DNA of 64,000 bases from Alkalimonas mucilaginosa (GTDB lineage: Bacteria > Pseudomonadota > Gammaproteobacteria > Enterobacterales > Alteromonadaceae): NCBI RefSeq assembly GCF_036327005.1, contig NZ_JAUGZK010000003.1:248001-312000 (forward strand), written 5' to 3'. Shown here piece after piece: positions 33,856 through 42,467 of this stretch. Within the stretch, counting starts at the first letter, position 1, and each line of letters opens with the position of its first letter. The notes under the pieces were generated by a model. The model had not been told where the DNA came from. It ran no database searches and saw only the letters and a program-made list of their open reading frames with translations. A program made the translations under genes and the position numbers.

Positions 33856-34695
33856 ATGCTAAGCAGTATCCGGCAACAGACTGGTTTTGCCCACCTGCAC
33901 GACCTGCCGTGCTGGCTGCTGCACTGCGGGCCAGCCCGTGCCGTGATCAGCAGCTACGGTGCGCAGGTTTTATCCTACCAACCCAGTGCCGGAGACGAAC
34001 TGCTCTGGCTCTCTGAACAGGCTGGCTGGAACAACCAGGCCATTCGTGGGGGCATCCCTATCTGCTGGCCCTGGTTTGGGCCAGCACAACCGGAGCATAT
34101 CCCTGAGGCAAACCAGCATCCCAGCCATGGATTAGCCCGAACCCGTCATTGGCAGTTGCTGCAACAGCAATGCACCGCCACCGAAGCCATACTGCATTTA
34201 CACTGTCTGTTTGACCGTTTACCGCAGCAAGCGGCAGCTACCGAACTGCAACTTGAACTGCGTTTAACCAGCCAGGCGCTACAACTGACATTGCGCTGTG
34301 CACAAGCCTTGCCCCAACAAGCGGCTTTGCATAGCTATTTTCGGATCCATCAGCCCGGGCAACTGAAAGTCCACGGCCTTGGAAGACCATATCTGGATAA
34401 AGTACAGCAGCGACCTGGCAACGATGGCCTGCAAGGTGCCCAGCTTTACGGTGAAACCGATCGTATTTATCAGCAGCCAACGGACAAATTACTCCTTCAA
34501 GATGGCGAAGTAGCTGTTAGTCTGCAGCAGGCAGGCCATGACAGCTCGGTGTTATGGAATCCTGGCCCGGTTAAAAGTAAGCAACTGAGTGATGTAGCAG
34601 ATGATGGTTATCAGCAGTTTGTTTGTGTGGAAACCGCCAGACTCCATTGGCAAGCGGTTCCCCTGCACTTAGTCCAGCGCATCTCCCGCCGCTAA
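33856..34695 (+). CDS. yeaD: D-hexose-6-phosphate mutarotase (YeaD-like)
   Basis: The protein interconverts alpha and beta anomers of hexose 6-phosphates such as glucose 6-phosphate. The 279-residue aldose-1-epimerase-like fold shows ISSYGAQVLSYQP, RGGIPICWPWFGP, HGLARTRHWQL with an active-site His and Arg, and FVCVETAR with the Glu near the C-terminus. E. coli places the homologue directly after gapA, as here. It follows gap by 16 bp and converges with a lipoprotein gene one base away. Confidence 0.92.
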   Translation: MLSSIRQQTGFAHLHDLPCWLLHCGPARAVISSYGAQVLSYQPSAGDELLWLSEQAGWNNQAIRGGIPICWPWFGPAQPEHIPEANQHPSHGLARTRHWQLLQQQCTATEAILHLHCLFDRLPQQAAATELQLELRLTSQALQLTLRCAQALPQQAALHSYFRIHQPGQLKVHGLGRPYLDKVQQRPGNDGLQGAQLYGETDRIYQQPTDKLLLQDGEVAVSLQQAGHDSSVLWNPGPVKSKQLSDVADDGYQQFVCVETARLHWQAVPLHLVQRISRR

Positions 34696-34696
34696 C

Positions 34697-35107
34697 TTAA
34701 CGCCAACTGCTTTGAAAGGTTTGATGAATCAGCACCTCACGGCCATCCTGATAGCGTATCTTAACCATCAATCGCCACCGCATGTTCGGATCGGTGCAGG
34801 CGCCTAATAGAAACTCCGCCTGCCACAAATTATCAGTCAGCGGATCAAAGCGAACAGGTACCCGTCCCATATACATCGAATCACCAGTCACCTCCGCACT
34901 GATGTCAGCTATAGCTGCCAAAGCCTGCAGTTGCATAGTTAACAAAGACTCCACCGGAACAGTTGCAGGGCTTATCGTCAGGCGCTCGGCTGTGCTATCA
35001 TAGAGCAAAAGCTCGGATTGATCAGTGTGTTGCGAAGGCTGGCACCCCAGTTGACAAGACAACAGAAACAGCAAAGACACCCATCGAAGCTGTCTGGCTT
35101 TGAGCAT
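34697..35107 (-). CDS. Small predicted lipoprotein of unknown function
   Basis: The 136-residue product starts with a signal region ending in a lipobox-like LGC (Cys near 22). The mature part contains VTGDSMYMGRVPVRFD and FLLGACTDPNMRWRLMVKI, reading as a beta-rich domain. The pattern 'MGRVPV..F' followed by a conserved Cys and a strand-rich end resembles an uncharacterised family found in Shewanella-like bacteria, but I recall no function. It sits between yeaD and the cco cluster and reads away from cco. Confidence 0.65.
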   Translation of the reverse strand: MLKARQLRWVSLLFLLSCQLGCQPSQHTDQSELLLYDSTAERLTISPATVPVESLLTMQLQALAAIADISAEVTGDSMYMGRVPVRFDPLTDNLWQAEFLLGACTDPNMRWRLMVKIRYQDGREVLIHQTFQSSWR

Positions 35108-35186
35108 AAGTGAATCAAACCTTTTAATCCTGACAAGACGAACAATTCTACATGGAATACAGCAAAATGGGCAAAGACAACCTACA

Positions 35187-35207
35187 CTTGTTTACTTAGT
35201 AAACAAG
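35187..35207. promoter_or_regulatory. 21-bp palindrome upstream of ccoN
   Basis: CTTGTTTACTTAGTAAACAAG at 35187-35207 is a palindrome broken only at its centre. It lies in the roughly 290-bp gap before ccoN, about 190 bp from the ccoN start. It does not match the FNR half-site TTGAT. It looks like a transcription-factor site, but the factor is unknown to me. Confidence 0.45.
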
Positions 35208-35398
35208 GACTTTGTTCTAAATCATAAAACCCGCGGATTCAACTATCTTTTAGAAAGTGAACACTTTATCATCCGCAACCAGAATAGCCCAGAGTGGGTA
35301 CAGTACAGTGAGGTACGTACCGGCTTGGGGTGATAAAAAAAGGGCCACTTCCCGCAAGTGGATAATTTGTAACCAGCGAAACTGCAGTGGAACTCGAT

Positions 35399-36829
35399 AT
35401 GAGCCAGACTAAATCGTTAGAAGTTGACTACAACTATAGCGTTGTCCGTCTCTTTACCCTCGCTACCATTCTTTGGGGTATTGTGGGTATGGGGATAGGT
35501 GTACTGATTGCAGCCCAATTGTATTGGCCTGCCCTGAACTTTGACATTCCATGGCTGACCTACAGCCGCCTCCGTCCCCTTCATACCAATGCAGTCATTT
35601 TTGCGTTTGGTACCAGTGCCTTAATGGGAACGGCTTACTACATCGTTCAACGTACCTGTCAGGTCCGCCTTTTTGCGGAAAAGCTGGCGATGTTCACTTT
35701 CTGGGGCTGGCAAACAGTGATTTTACTGGCGGCCATTACGCTACCGCTTGGTATTACCCAATCCAAAGAATACGCTGAGCTGGAATGGCCTATTGATATT
35801 CTGATTACCGTAGTCTGGGTTGCCTTTGCTGTGGTGTTCTTTGGTACGCTGGTAAAGCGTAAAACCAGCCACATTTATGTCGCTAACTGGTTTTATGGTG
35901 CTTTCATTATTACGGTAGCAGCCCTGCACCTGGTTAATAACATGGTGATACCACTGAACCTGGTGAAGTCTTACTCGATTTATGCGGGTGCTGTCGATGC
36001 CATGATCCAGTGGTGGTATGGCCACAACGCCGTAGGCTTCCTGCTGACTGCTGGTTTCTTAGGCATGATGTACTACTTTGTGCCCAAGCAAGCAGGCCGT
36101 CCGGTTTATTCCTACCGCTTATCGATTGTACACTTCTGGGCACTGATTGCTCTGTACATCTGGGCCGGTCCGCACCATTTGCATTACACAGCCCTGCCAG
36201 ACTGGACCCAGTCATTGGGTATGGTAATGTCAGTAATCCTGTTCGTGCCGAGCTGGGGTGGTATGATCAACGGCATTATGACGCTGTCTGGTGCCTGGCA
36301 TAAGCTGAAAACCGATCCTATCCTACGCTTCCTGATCGTTTCTCTGTCCTTCTATGGCATGTCCACTTTTGAAGGCCCAATGATGGCGATCAAATCAGTA
36401 AATGCTCTGTCGCACTACACCGACTGGACCGTAGGTCACGTGCACTCAGGTGCTCTTGGCTGGGTTGCGATGATTACCATTGGTGCCACCTATTACCTGA
36501 TCCCTACGCTGTTTAATCAGGGCCGTATGTACAGCATTAAGCTGGTAAACACCCATTTTTGGCTGCATACCATTGGTGTCGTACTCTACATTGTGGCCAT
36601 GTGGATCTCCGGTATTATGCAAGGCATGATGTGGCGCGCGGTCAACACCGATGGCACCCTGACCTACAGCTTTGTAGAAAGTGTCGAAGCCTCTATGCCG
36701 TTCTATCTGATGCGCTTTATTGGTGGTGTGTTCGTGCTGGTTGGGATGTTTGTGATGGCTTACAACGCTTACAAAACCCTGCGTGCAGAGAACCACTCTC
36801 TGAAGCCTGTTGCTGAAGCCATGGCGTAA
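35399..36829 (+). CDS. ccoN: cbb3-type cytochrome c oxidase subunit I CcoN
   Basis: CcoN holds the low-spin haem and the haem-copper centre that reduces oxygen with high affinity. The 476-residue membrane protein has about twelve helices. RLRPLHTNAVIFAFG supplies a low-spin haem His, WWYGHNAVGFLLTAGFLGMMYY a CuB His, and GPHHLHYTALPDW and HVHSGALGW further ligands. The ATG at 35399 is chosen over the upstream GTG because GGAA precedes it. It heads the ccoNOQP operon; ccoO starts 10 bp after its stop. Confidence 0.96.
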   Translation: MSQTKSLEVDYNYSVVRLFTLATILWGIVGMGIGVLIAAQLYWPALNFDIPWLTYSRLRPLHTNAVIFAFGTSALMGTAYYIVQRTCQVRLFAEKLAMFTFWGWQTVILLAAITLPLGITQSKEYAELEWPIDILITVVWVAFAVVFFGTLVKRKTSHIYVANWFYGAFIITVAALHLVNNMVIPLNLVKSYSIYAGAVDAMIQWWYGHNAVGFLLTAGFLGMMYYFVPKQAGRPVYSYRLSIVHFWALIALYIWAGPHHLHYTALPDWTQSLGMVMSVILFVPSWGGMINGIMTLSGAWHKLKTDPILRFLIVSLSFYGMSTFEGPMMAIKSVNALSHYTDWTVGHVHSGALGWVAMITIGATYYLIPTLFNQGRMYSIKLVNTHFWLHTIGVVLYIVAMWISGIMQGMMWRAVNTDGTLTYSFVESVEASMPFYLMRFIGGVFVLVGMFVMAYNAYKTLRAENHSLKPVAEAMA

Positions 36830-36839
36830 GGAGCAAGCA

Positions 36840-37451
36840 ATGTCGAATAAAAATCATCACGAAAAAATTGAAAAAAGCGTTGGCTTGCTGGGTATTTTCA
36901 CCATCATTGCCATTAGCTTTGGCACCATGGTACAAATCACGCCGCTGATGTACTTAGAAGAAACCACCACTCCGGTCCATGGCTTACGCCCTTATACTGC
37001 ACTGGAGATGGAAGGCCGTGATATCTATATCCGTGAAGGCTGTAATAACTGCCATAGCCAGATGATCCGTCCGTTCCGCTCAGAGGTAGAGCGTTATGGT
37101 CATTACTCAGTCGCTGGTGAGCATGTGTGGGAACACCCTCACTTGTGGGGTTCGAAGCGGACCGGGCCTGATCTGGCACGTGTTGGCGAACGCTACAGCG
37201 ACGATTGGCACTATGCGCATATGATGGATCCACGCTCTGTAGTACCGCAATCCAATATGCCGGCGTATCCCTGGTTAGCAGAGCGGGTGTTGGATGGTCG
37301 CTACACAGCCCGTAAGCTGGAAATCTTCCGTAACCTGGGCGTGCCCTACACCGACGAAGACATCGCTGGTGCGGCAAAAGCCGTTCAAGGTAAAACCGAA
37401 ATGGATGCTCTGATTGCTTATCTGCAATCGCTGGGCACACACTTGAAGTGA
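36840..37451 (+). CDS. ccoO: cbb3 oxidase monohaem subunit CcoO
   Basis: CcoO passes electrons from CcoP to CcoN. The 203-residue protein has one N-terminal membrane anchor (LLGIFTIIAISFGTMVQI), the haem motif CNNCH near residue 62 in REGCNNCHSQMIRPF, and GTSxxM-type ligand region VVPQSNMPAYPW. The start at 36840 follows GGAG. No truncation; the length is typical. ccoQ follows within 5 bp. Confidence 0.96.
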   Translation: MSNKNHHEKIEKSVGLLGIFTIIAISFGTMVQITPLMYLEETTTPVHGLRPYTALEMEGRDIYIREGCNNCHSQMIRPFRSEVERYGHYSVAGEHVWEHPHLWGSKRTGPDLARVGERYSDDWHYAHMMDPRSVVPQSNMPAYPWLAERVLDGRYTARKLEIFRNLGVPYTDEDIAGAAKAVQGKTEMDALIAYLQSLGTHLK

Positions 37452-37456
37452 TTACG

Positions 37457-37645
37457 ATGGAATTTGCAACCTTACACAGCATATTAACCGTCATTTTATT
37501 TGTAGGTTTTGTCGGCCTGATTATCTGGGCCTACGGCAAAGGTCGGAAAAAAGACTTCGACGAAGCGGCGAACCTGGTGTTCGACGACGAGCCTGAGCAG
37601 ATAAAGCCTAAACAAAAACAAAAACAGGAGTCCGATCATGAGTAG
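37457..37645 (+). CDS. ccoQ: cbb3 oxidase subunit CcoQ
   Basis: CcoQ is a small subunit that stabilises the oxidase. The 62-residue product has one membrane helix (ILTVILFVGFVGLIIWAYG) followed by RKKDFDEAANLVFDDE, the usual CcoQ tail, and a Lys/Gln-rich end. I take the ATG at 37457; a GTG at 37448 is also possible. Its end overlaps the start of ccoP by 8 bp. Confidence 0.9.
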   Translation: MEFATLHSILTVILFVGFVGLIIWAYGKGRKKDFDEAANLVFDDEPEQIKPKQKQKQESDHE

Positions 37646-38615
37646 CTTCTGGAGCGCTTGGATCATAATTTTCACCCTGGTGGTTTTGGTTGGTTGTTTC
37701 GTATTGCTGACCTGGAACCTGAAGAACTATGTTGGTGTTTCCGAAGATGAAACCACCGGCCACGAGCACGATGGCATCTCGGAACTGAACAACCCACTGC
37801 CAAAGTGGTGGACCTACATGTTCTATATCACCATAGCCTGGTCACTGTTGTACCTGGCGGCCTACCCAGGCCTTGGCAATTACAAAGGTTTTTTAAACTG
37901 GACCAGTTCCAATCAGGGTATTTTGTCGCTGGAACAGTCTGAGCAAGCAGTTATCGCGGCGCGTGAAGCCGGCATGAATGTGCAGCTGGATCGGGAAGTT
38001 GCCCGGGCTGATGAAGTCTATGGCCCGGTGTTTCGGCAATTTGCTGAACGTGATGTACTGGATCTGGCCTACGATCCGGAAGCCTTACGTATCGGCCAAC
38101 GCTTGTTCTTGCAAAACTGTGCGCAGTGCCATGGCTCAGATGCCCGTGGTCAGCGTGGCTTTCCAAACCTGACCAACAATGACTGGTTGTGGGGTGGTAC
38201 GCCAGAGAAAATCAAAGAAACGCTGTTGTATGGCCGTAAAGCTGCCATGCCAGGTTTCAAAGATGCACTGGGTGAGCAAGGTATCCGTGAAATGACGGCT
38301 TATGTACTGAGCTTATCTGGCCGTACCGTCAATCAACGAGATGCCGAAGCAGGCCAGGCCAAGTTTGCTATGTGTGCAGCCTGCCACGGCAATGACGGTA
38401 AAGGCAGTGTGGCCCACAATTTACCTTTTGGTGCCCCGAACCTGACCAACAACATCTGGTTGTACGGTGGCTCTGCTGCCGATATCACCGAAACCTTGAC
38501 GCAGGGACGCTTTGGCGAAATGCCAGCCTTCCGTCACACTCTGGGCGAAGATAAGGTGCATATTCTAACCGCTTATGTCTACCGCTTATCCAACCCCGAG
38601 CCAAAACAAGACTGA
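37638..38615 (+). CDS. ccoP: cbb3 oxidase dihaem subunit CcoP
   Basis: CcoP accepts electrons from soluble cytochromes. The 325-residue protein has two N-terminal membrane helices (6-26 and about 58-75), the second with the family motif PLPKWWTYMFYITIAWSLLYLAAYPGLGNYKG. Two cytochrome c domains follow, with CAQCH near 158 and CAACH near 251. Each domain has its methionine region (AAMPGF, EMPAF). A terminator hairpin lies after the stop, before ccoH. Confidence 0.96.
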   Translation: MSSFWSAWIIIFTLVVLVGCFVLLTWNLKNYVGVSEDETTGHEHDGISELNNPLPKWWTYMFYITIAWSLLYLAAYPGLGNYKGFLNWTSSNQGILSLEQSEQAVIAAREAGMNVQLDREVARADEVYGPVFRQFAERDVLDLAYDPEALRIGQRLFLQNCAQCHGSDARGQRGFPNLTNNDWLWGGTPEKIKETLLYGRKAAMPGFKDALGEQGIREMTAYVLSLSGRTVNQRDAEAGQAKFAMCAACHGNDGKGSVAHNLPFGAPNLTNNIWLYGGSAADITETLTQGRFGEMPAFRHTLGEDKVHILTAYVYRLSNPEPKQD

Positions 38616-38640
38616 TCCCCTGGCTGGATTAAGATAGAAT

Positions 38641-38667
38641 AAACCCCGGCTTCGGGGTTTATTTTTA
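38641..38667 (+). terminator. Terminator between ccoP and ccoH
   Basis: AAACCCC and GGGGTTT arms around GGCTTC (38641-38660) are followed by ATTTTT. It lies 26 bp after the ccoP stop. It would end the structural operon or let only part of transcription continue into the assembly genes. Confidence 0.8.
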
Positions 38668-38681
38668 CGAGGAACGCTTTC

Positions 38682-39167
38682 ATGCATACAGATACCAAAC
38701 CCTGGTACAAACAACTCTGGCCCTGGATCTTAATTCTGCTGCCAGTAATTGCTTTTGCCCGTGGCGGTTGGGCCTTTTACATCATGCTGCAAAACCAGCC
38801 GGAAATGGTAGTCGATGACTACTACCGGGAAGGCCGGACCATCAATAACCGGTTGGAAAAATACCGCGAAGCGGCACTGCGTAATCTGGAAGCCCATGTA
38901 CTGGTGATTGGTAATCGTGCCGTGGTGCGCTTTGACGAGAACGCCGTTCTGGGTGAAAGCATCCATCTGGATTTCTATCATACCACCTTAGGTGCCAATG
39001 ACTTTGAAGTGGATGCACAGCGCAGTGGCGAGTTGCTCTATGTTGCCACCCTGCCGCACACCCCGCGTGGACGTTTTCGCTTAGTGGTGTCTGACGACAG
39101 TCAGGAGTGGCGTTTGCGGGTAACGCTGGATATCCCTGCCGAGCAGGAAGTGAAGCTAGGCTATTAA
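38682..39167 (+). CDS. ccoH: cbb3 oxidase assembly protein CcoH (FixH)
   Basis: CcoH binds the maturing oxidase. The 161-residue protein has one N-terminal membrane helix (about 13-35) and the family VVDDYYREGRTINNRL motif near 43-60, followed by a beta-rich periplasmic domain. It matches FixH length and pattern. ccoG, usually found just before it, is not here. AGG precedes the ATG; ccoI starts 7 bp downstream. Confidence 0.9.
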   Translation: MHTDTKPWYKQLWPWILILLPVIAFARGGWAFYIMLQNQPEMVVDDYYREGRTINNRLEKYREAALRNLEAHVLVIGNRAVVRFDENAVLGESIHLDFYHTTLGANDFEVDAQRSGELLYVATLPHTPRGRFRLVVSDDSQEWRLRVTLDIPAEQEVKLGY

Positions 39168-39174
39168 CCACACT

Positions 39175-41556
39175 ATGAGTACTGAGCGCTGCTTTCATTG
39201 CCACGAGCCGGTTCTGACCGGTCAGCAATTTGTATTACCCTTTGAAGGTGAACCACGCTCTTTTTGCTGCGCGGGTTGCCAGGCGGTAGCCGATACCATT
39301 ATTCAACAGGGGTTGGCTGACTATTACCGTTTTCGAACAGAACCCGCCACCAAAGCCGATGCGATGCCCGCTGATCTGGCCGCAGAATTGGCCAGTTACG
39401 ACAGCCCGGATGTGCTGGCTGATCTAAGCAGCATCGAGGGAGAGCGCAGTAAAATTGAGTTGTCCATTAGTGGTATCAGTTGTGCCGCTTGCGCCTGGCT
39501 GATTGAACGACGCCTGAAGCAACTGCCGGGGATTGCCAGTATCAGTGTGAACTCAGGCACGCAGCGCGCCCAGATCGAATGGCTGCCTGAACAGCTGAAG
39601 CTCAGTCATATCCTGCAAGACATTGCCCGACTGGGTTATCAGGCCAGCCCTTTTGCCGCCGATCAGGAAGAAAAAACCCATAAAGCAGAGCTCAGCCGTT
39701 ATTTAAAGCGGTTGGCCGTCTCTGGTATCTTGTCGATGCAGGTGATGATGCTGGCAATAGCGCTCTACTTTGGCGAATGGACTGGCATTGATCCCGAGCA
39801 TCAGGATTACCTGCGCTGGATCAGCCTGCTACTGACCACTCCGGTGGCCTTTTATGCTGCCCTGCCCTTCGTCACCAGCGCCTGGCGTAGCATTGTCAAT
39901 CGTAAAATGAATATGGATGTGCCAGTCAGCCTGGCCATCTACTACACCTACTTTGCCTCCGCCTATGCCACGGTCACCGAAACCGGTGAAGTGTATTTTG
40001 AGTCGGTCTGCATGTTTGTATTCTTTTTGCAACTGGGCAAATTTTTTGAATACAGGGCCAGAGCAAAAGCTCGGGATGCCACCAGTAATCTATTAAAAAT
40101 CATGCCGGTCACGGCCACCCAATTGATCGATGGTCAGCCACAGAGCACTTCAGCCAGGCGACTGCAACCAGGCGACCTGATTTTGGTGAAAGCCGGTGAA
40201 ACCCTGCCAGCCGACGGCGAAGTGTTCGACGGCACCAGCAGCGTCGATGAATCCATGTTAACTGGCGAATACCAGCCTATCGCAAAAGTTGCAGGCAGTA
40301 CTGTACTGGCAGGCAGCGTTAATCATGATGGTGTGTTGCAGGTTAAAGTCGGTCAACCACTGGCATTATCACGGCTTGGCCAGATCATTGCGTTGCAACA
40401 AGAGACGCTGAATCAAAAACCCAAACTGGCTGAAAAAACCGACGAACTGGCTCAGTATTTTGTCGAGCGCTTACTGTTGATAGCGCTGGCCACCTTTTTG
40501 GTGTGGTTCTTCTGGATTGATGCCAGTCGTGCTTTTTGGGTCACTTTGTCGGTTTTGGTTGCTACCTGCCCCTGCGCGCTGGCACTGGCGACCCCTACTG
40601 CCATCACCTGCTCACTGGCACAGTTAAACCGCAAGCATATCCTGATTAAAAACAATCAGGTATTGGATCGATTGCCCGATATTCAACAAATCGTATTTGA
40701 TAAAACCGGCACCCTGACCCAGGGGCGTTTTAGTGTGCATCAGGTTCATCTGCTGCAGACAAAGCAGGATAAAGCCAGCTTGCTGAACCTGATCGCCAAT
40801 CTGGAACGGCATTCCGAGCATCCGATTGGCAAAGCCTTTCAACCTTATCTGCAACAGGAGTTGACACTTAGCAAGGTACAAATCAGCATAGGCGCCGGTA
40901 TATCAGCTTTGTGGCAAGGTCAGCTCATTCAGGTAGGCAATGCCGCATTCTGTCGGGCGAAACCAATTCGGGGTGCAATGGTGTACCTGACCATTAACCA
41001 CGAACTGCAGGCCGCCATTGAATTGCAGGACGAATTACGGCCAGAAGTTCCAGCGTTGCTGCAAACCCTCAAAGCCAAAGGCTATCAACTGGGTCTGTTA
41101 ACCGGCGATAGTTCCAGCCAGGCGGAGCGGGTAGCGCAGCAGTTAGGCTTTGATTGGCTGGAGAAAGGTTGTAGCCCGGAGCAGAAAGTAACCGTGATCC
41201 AGCAACTGACCGCTCAACAACAGAAAGTTATGATGATCGGTGATGGTATTAACGACAGCGCCTGTTTTCATGCTGCCGACGTCTCAGTCACACTGCAAGG
41301 CAGTACTGATCTGGCGAAGAATCAGGCCGATGTGCTGATCCTGCGCAATGATTTAAGCCTGTTGACCACGCTTTTGGCAGGCGCAGAGCAAACCGCCCGC
41401 ACCATCAAACAAAATCTGGCCTGGTCGGTGGGCTACAATGTGATCATCATTCCACTGGCGGTGGTCGGTCTAGTCTCCCCTTACATTGCCGTGCTGGGGA
41501 TGTCATTCAGCTCCTTGCTGGTGGTATCCAACTCACTAAGGTTACTCAAATCATGA
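39175..41556 (+). CDS. ccoI: Copper-transporting P1B ATPase CcoI (FixI)
   Basis: CcoI supplies copper for the CuB centre. The 793-residue protein starts with a cysteine-rich metal-binding region (CFHCHEP, FCCAGCQAV), then a heavy-metal-associated domain with SGISCAACAWLIE near 98-110. The core has SVDESMLTGE, the membrane motif TCPCALALATP, the phosphorylation motif DKTGTLT and GDGINDSACF. The CPC transport motif and double N-terminal metal sites fit the FixI branch. Its stop overlaps ccoS by 4 bp. Confidence 0.95.
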   Translation: MSTERCFHCHEPVLTGQQFVLPFEGEPRSFCCAGCQAVADTIIQQGLADYYRFRTEPATKADAMPADLAAELASYDSPDVLADLSSIEGERSKIELSISGISCAACAWLIERRLKQLPGIASISVNSGTQRAQIEWLPEQLKLSHILQDIARLGYQASPFAADQEEKTHKAELSRYLKRLAVSGILSMQVMMLAIALYFGEWTGIDPEHQDYLRWISLLLTTPVAFYAALPFVTSAWRSIVNRKMNMDVPVSLAIYYTYFASAYATVTETGEVYFESVCMFVFFLQLGKFFEYRARAKARDATSNLLKIMPVTATQLIDGQPQSTSARRLQPGDLILVKAGETLPADGEVFDGTSSVDESMLTGEYQPIAKVAGSTVLAGSVNHDGVLQVKVGQPLALSRLGQIIALQQETLNQKPKLAEKTDELAQYFVERLLLIALATFLVWFFWIDASRAFWVTLSVLVATCPCALALATPTAITCSLAQLNRKHILIKNNQVLDRLPDIQQIVFDKTGTLTQGRFSVHQVHLLQTKQDKASLLNLIANLERHSEHPIGKAFQPYLQQELTLSKVQISIGAGISALWQGQLIQVGNAAFCRAKPIRGAMVYLTINHELQAAIELQDELRPEVPALLQTLKAKGYQLGLLTGDSSSQAERVAQQLGFDWLEKGCSPEQKVTVIQQLTAQQQKVMMIGDGINDSACFHAADVSVTLQGSTDLAKNQADVLILRNDLSLLTTLLAGAEQTARTIKQNLAWSVGYNVIIIPLAVVGLVSPYIAVLGMSFSSLLVVSNSLRLLKS

Positions 41557-41768
41557 GTGTTATTTATGTTCTGATCCCAATAGCAGTACTTTTTGTCATG
41601 ATAGGGCTGGCTATTTTTTTCTGGGCAGTGAAAAGCAAACAATTCGACGATCTCGATAAACAGGGCTTTAGCATTTTGTTCGATGACGAGCCCAAGGCTC
41701 CGGCTAAAACCGAACCAACCGGGCAACCTGACCACACAACCAACAGCAGTGACCATGAACCCCGCTGA
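41553..41768 (+). CDS. ccoS: cbb3 oxidase maturation protein CcoS
   Basis: CcoS is needed to insert cofactors into CcoN. The 71-residue protein has one N-terminal helix (IYVLIPIAVLFVMIGLAIFF) followed by the family WAVKSKQFDDLDKQGFSILFDDE motif. It overlaps ccoI by four bases (ATGA) at its start and the SafE-like gene by 14 bp at its end, so all three are coupled. Confidence 0.94.
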   Translation: MSVIYVLIPIAVLFVMIGLAIFFWAVKSKQFDDLDKQGFSILFDDEPKAPAKTEPTGQPDHTTNSSDHEPR

Positions 41769-42432
41769 CCTGGCTGCAGCTTTGATGATTGGACTGATAG
41801 GCAGTAGCCATTGCCTGGTAATGTGTGGCGGTATTGTAGCTGCTTTGCAACTATCCATGCCCGCTATGTCGCCAAGCCGTCGCTTTGGTTACCAACTACT
41901 ACTAAGCCTTGGCCGGTTAACCAGCTATGCTTTTTTCGGTGCTGTCGTGGGCTATTTTGGTGTTGTTGCACTGCAAGTGACAGGGGCCTCAATGGTGTGG
42001 CTGCGCTTGCTGGCCGGCTTATTGCTGATTGCGATGGCGCTGTACATAGCAAAATTATCCACCCTGCTACTGCATCTGGAACGGTTGGGGCAAGGCGTCT
42101 GGCGGCGGATCCAACCCCTTAGCAGCCGGCTAATGCCACTGAATAGCCCTTACAAGGCCTTTGGCTATGGTCTGTGCTGGGGCTGGCTGCCCTGCGGCCT
42201 GGTGTACAGCACCCTGAGCTGGAGCCTGGCCAGTGGTAGTGCCACAGCCGGCGCCGGTATTATGTTGGCTTTTGGTGCAGGCACCCTGCCCGCTATTTTG
42301 CTCACCGCGACTCTGGCAACACGACTCACCCAGCTGAAACAACAAGGCTGGTTCCGGTATGGCACCGCCCTGCTGCTCGGTGGTTACGGTTTTTATACGG
42401 TTTATCTTGCCTTGGCGCGGCTAGTTTCTTAA
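41755..42432 (+). CDS. SafE/TauE-type membrane protein linked to cbb3 assembly
   Basis: The 225-residue protein has six or so hydrophobic helices with GLIGSSHCLVMCGGI near 13-27, whose Cys pair recalls the DsbD/CcdA and SafE families. GYGLCWGWLPCGLVYSTLSW near 137 provides the second Cys block. Proteins of this type often follow ccoS in proteobacteria and have been tied to copper or redox steps in oxidase assembly. A role here is inferred from position. I start at 41755, within ccoS, because the family begins there. Confidence 0.85.
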   Translation: MNPADLAAALMIGLIGSSHCLVMCGGIVAALQLSMPAMSPSRRFGYQLLLSLGRLTSYAFFGAVVGYFGVVALQVTGASMVWLRLLAGLLLIAMALYIAKLSTLLLHLERLGQGVWRRIQPLSSRLMPLNSPYKAFGYGLCWGWLPCGLVYSTLSWSLASGSATAGAGIMLAFGAGTLPAILLTATLATRLTQLKQQGWFRYGTALLLGGYGFYTVYLALARLVS

Positions 42433-42467
42433 GCTATCACCAATATAGCGACAACTATGGATCTGTT

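Noticed and set aside
35100..35333. 77-residue open frame upstream of ccoN
   Set aside because: It starts at a TTG overlapping the 5' end of the lipoprotein gene on the other strand, has no ribosome site, and spans the palindrome of the cco control region. It is more likely non-coding.
35108..35398. FNR box upstream of ccoN
   Set aside because: No TTGAT-N4-ATCAA-like site was found by eye; only the unrelated 21-bp palindrome.
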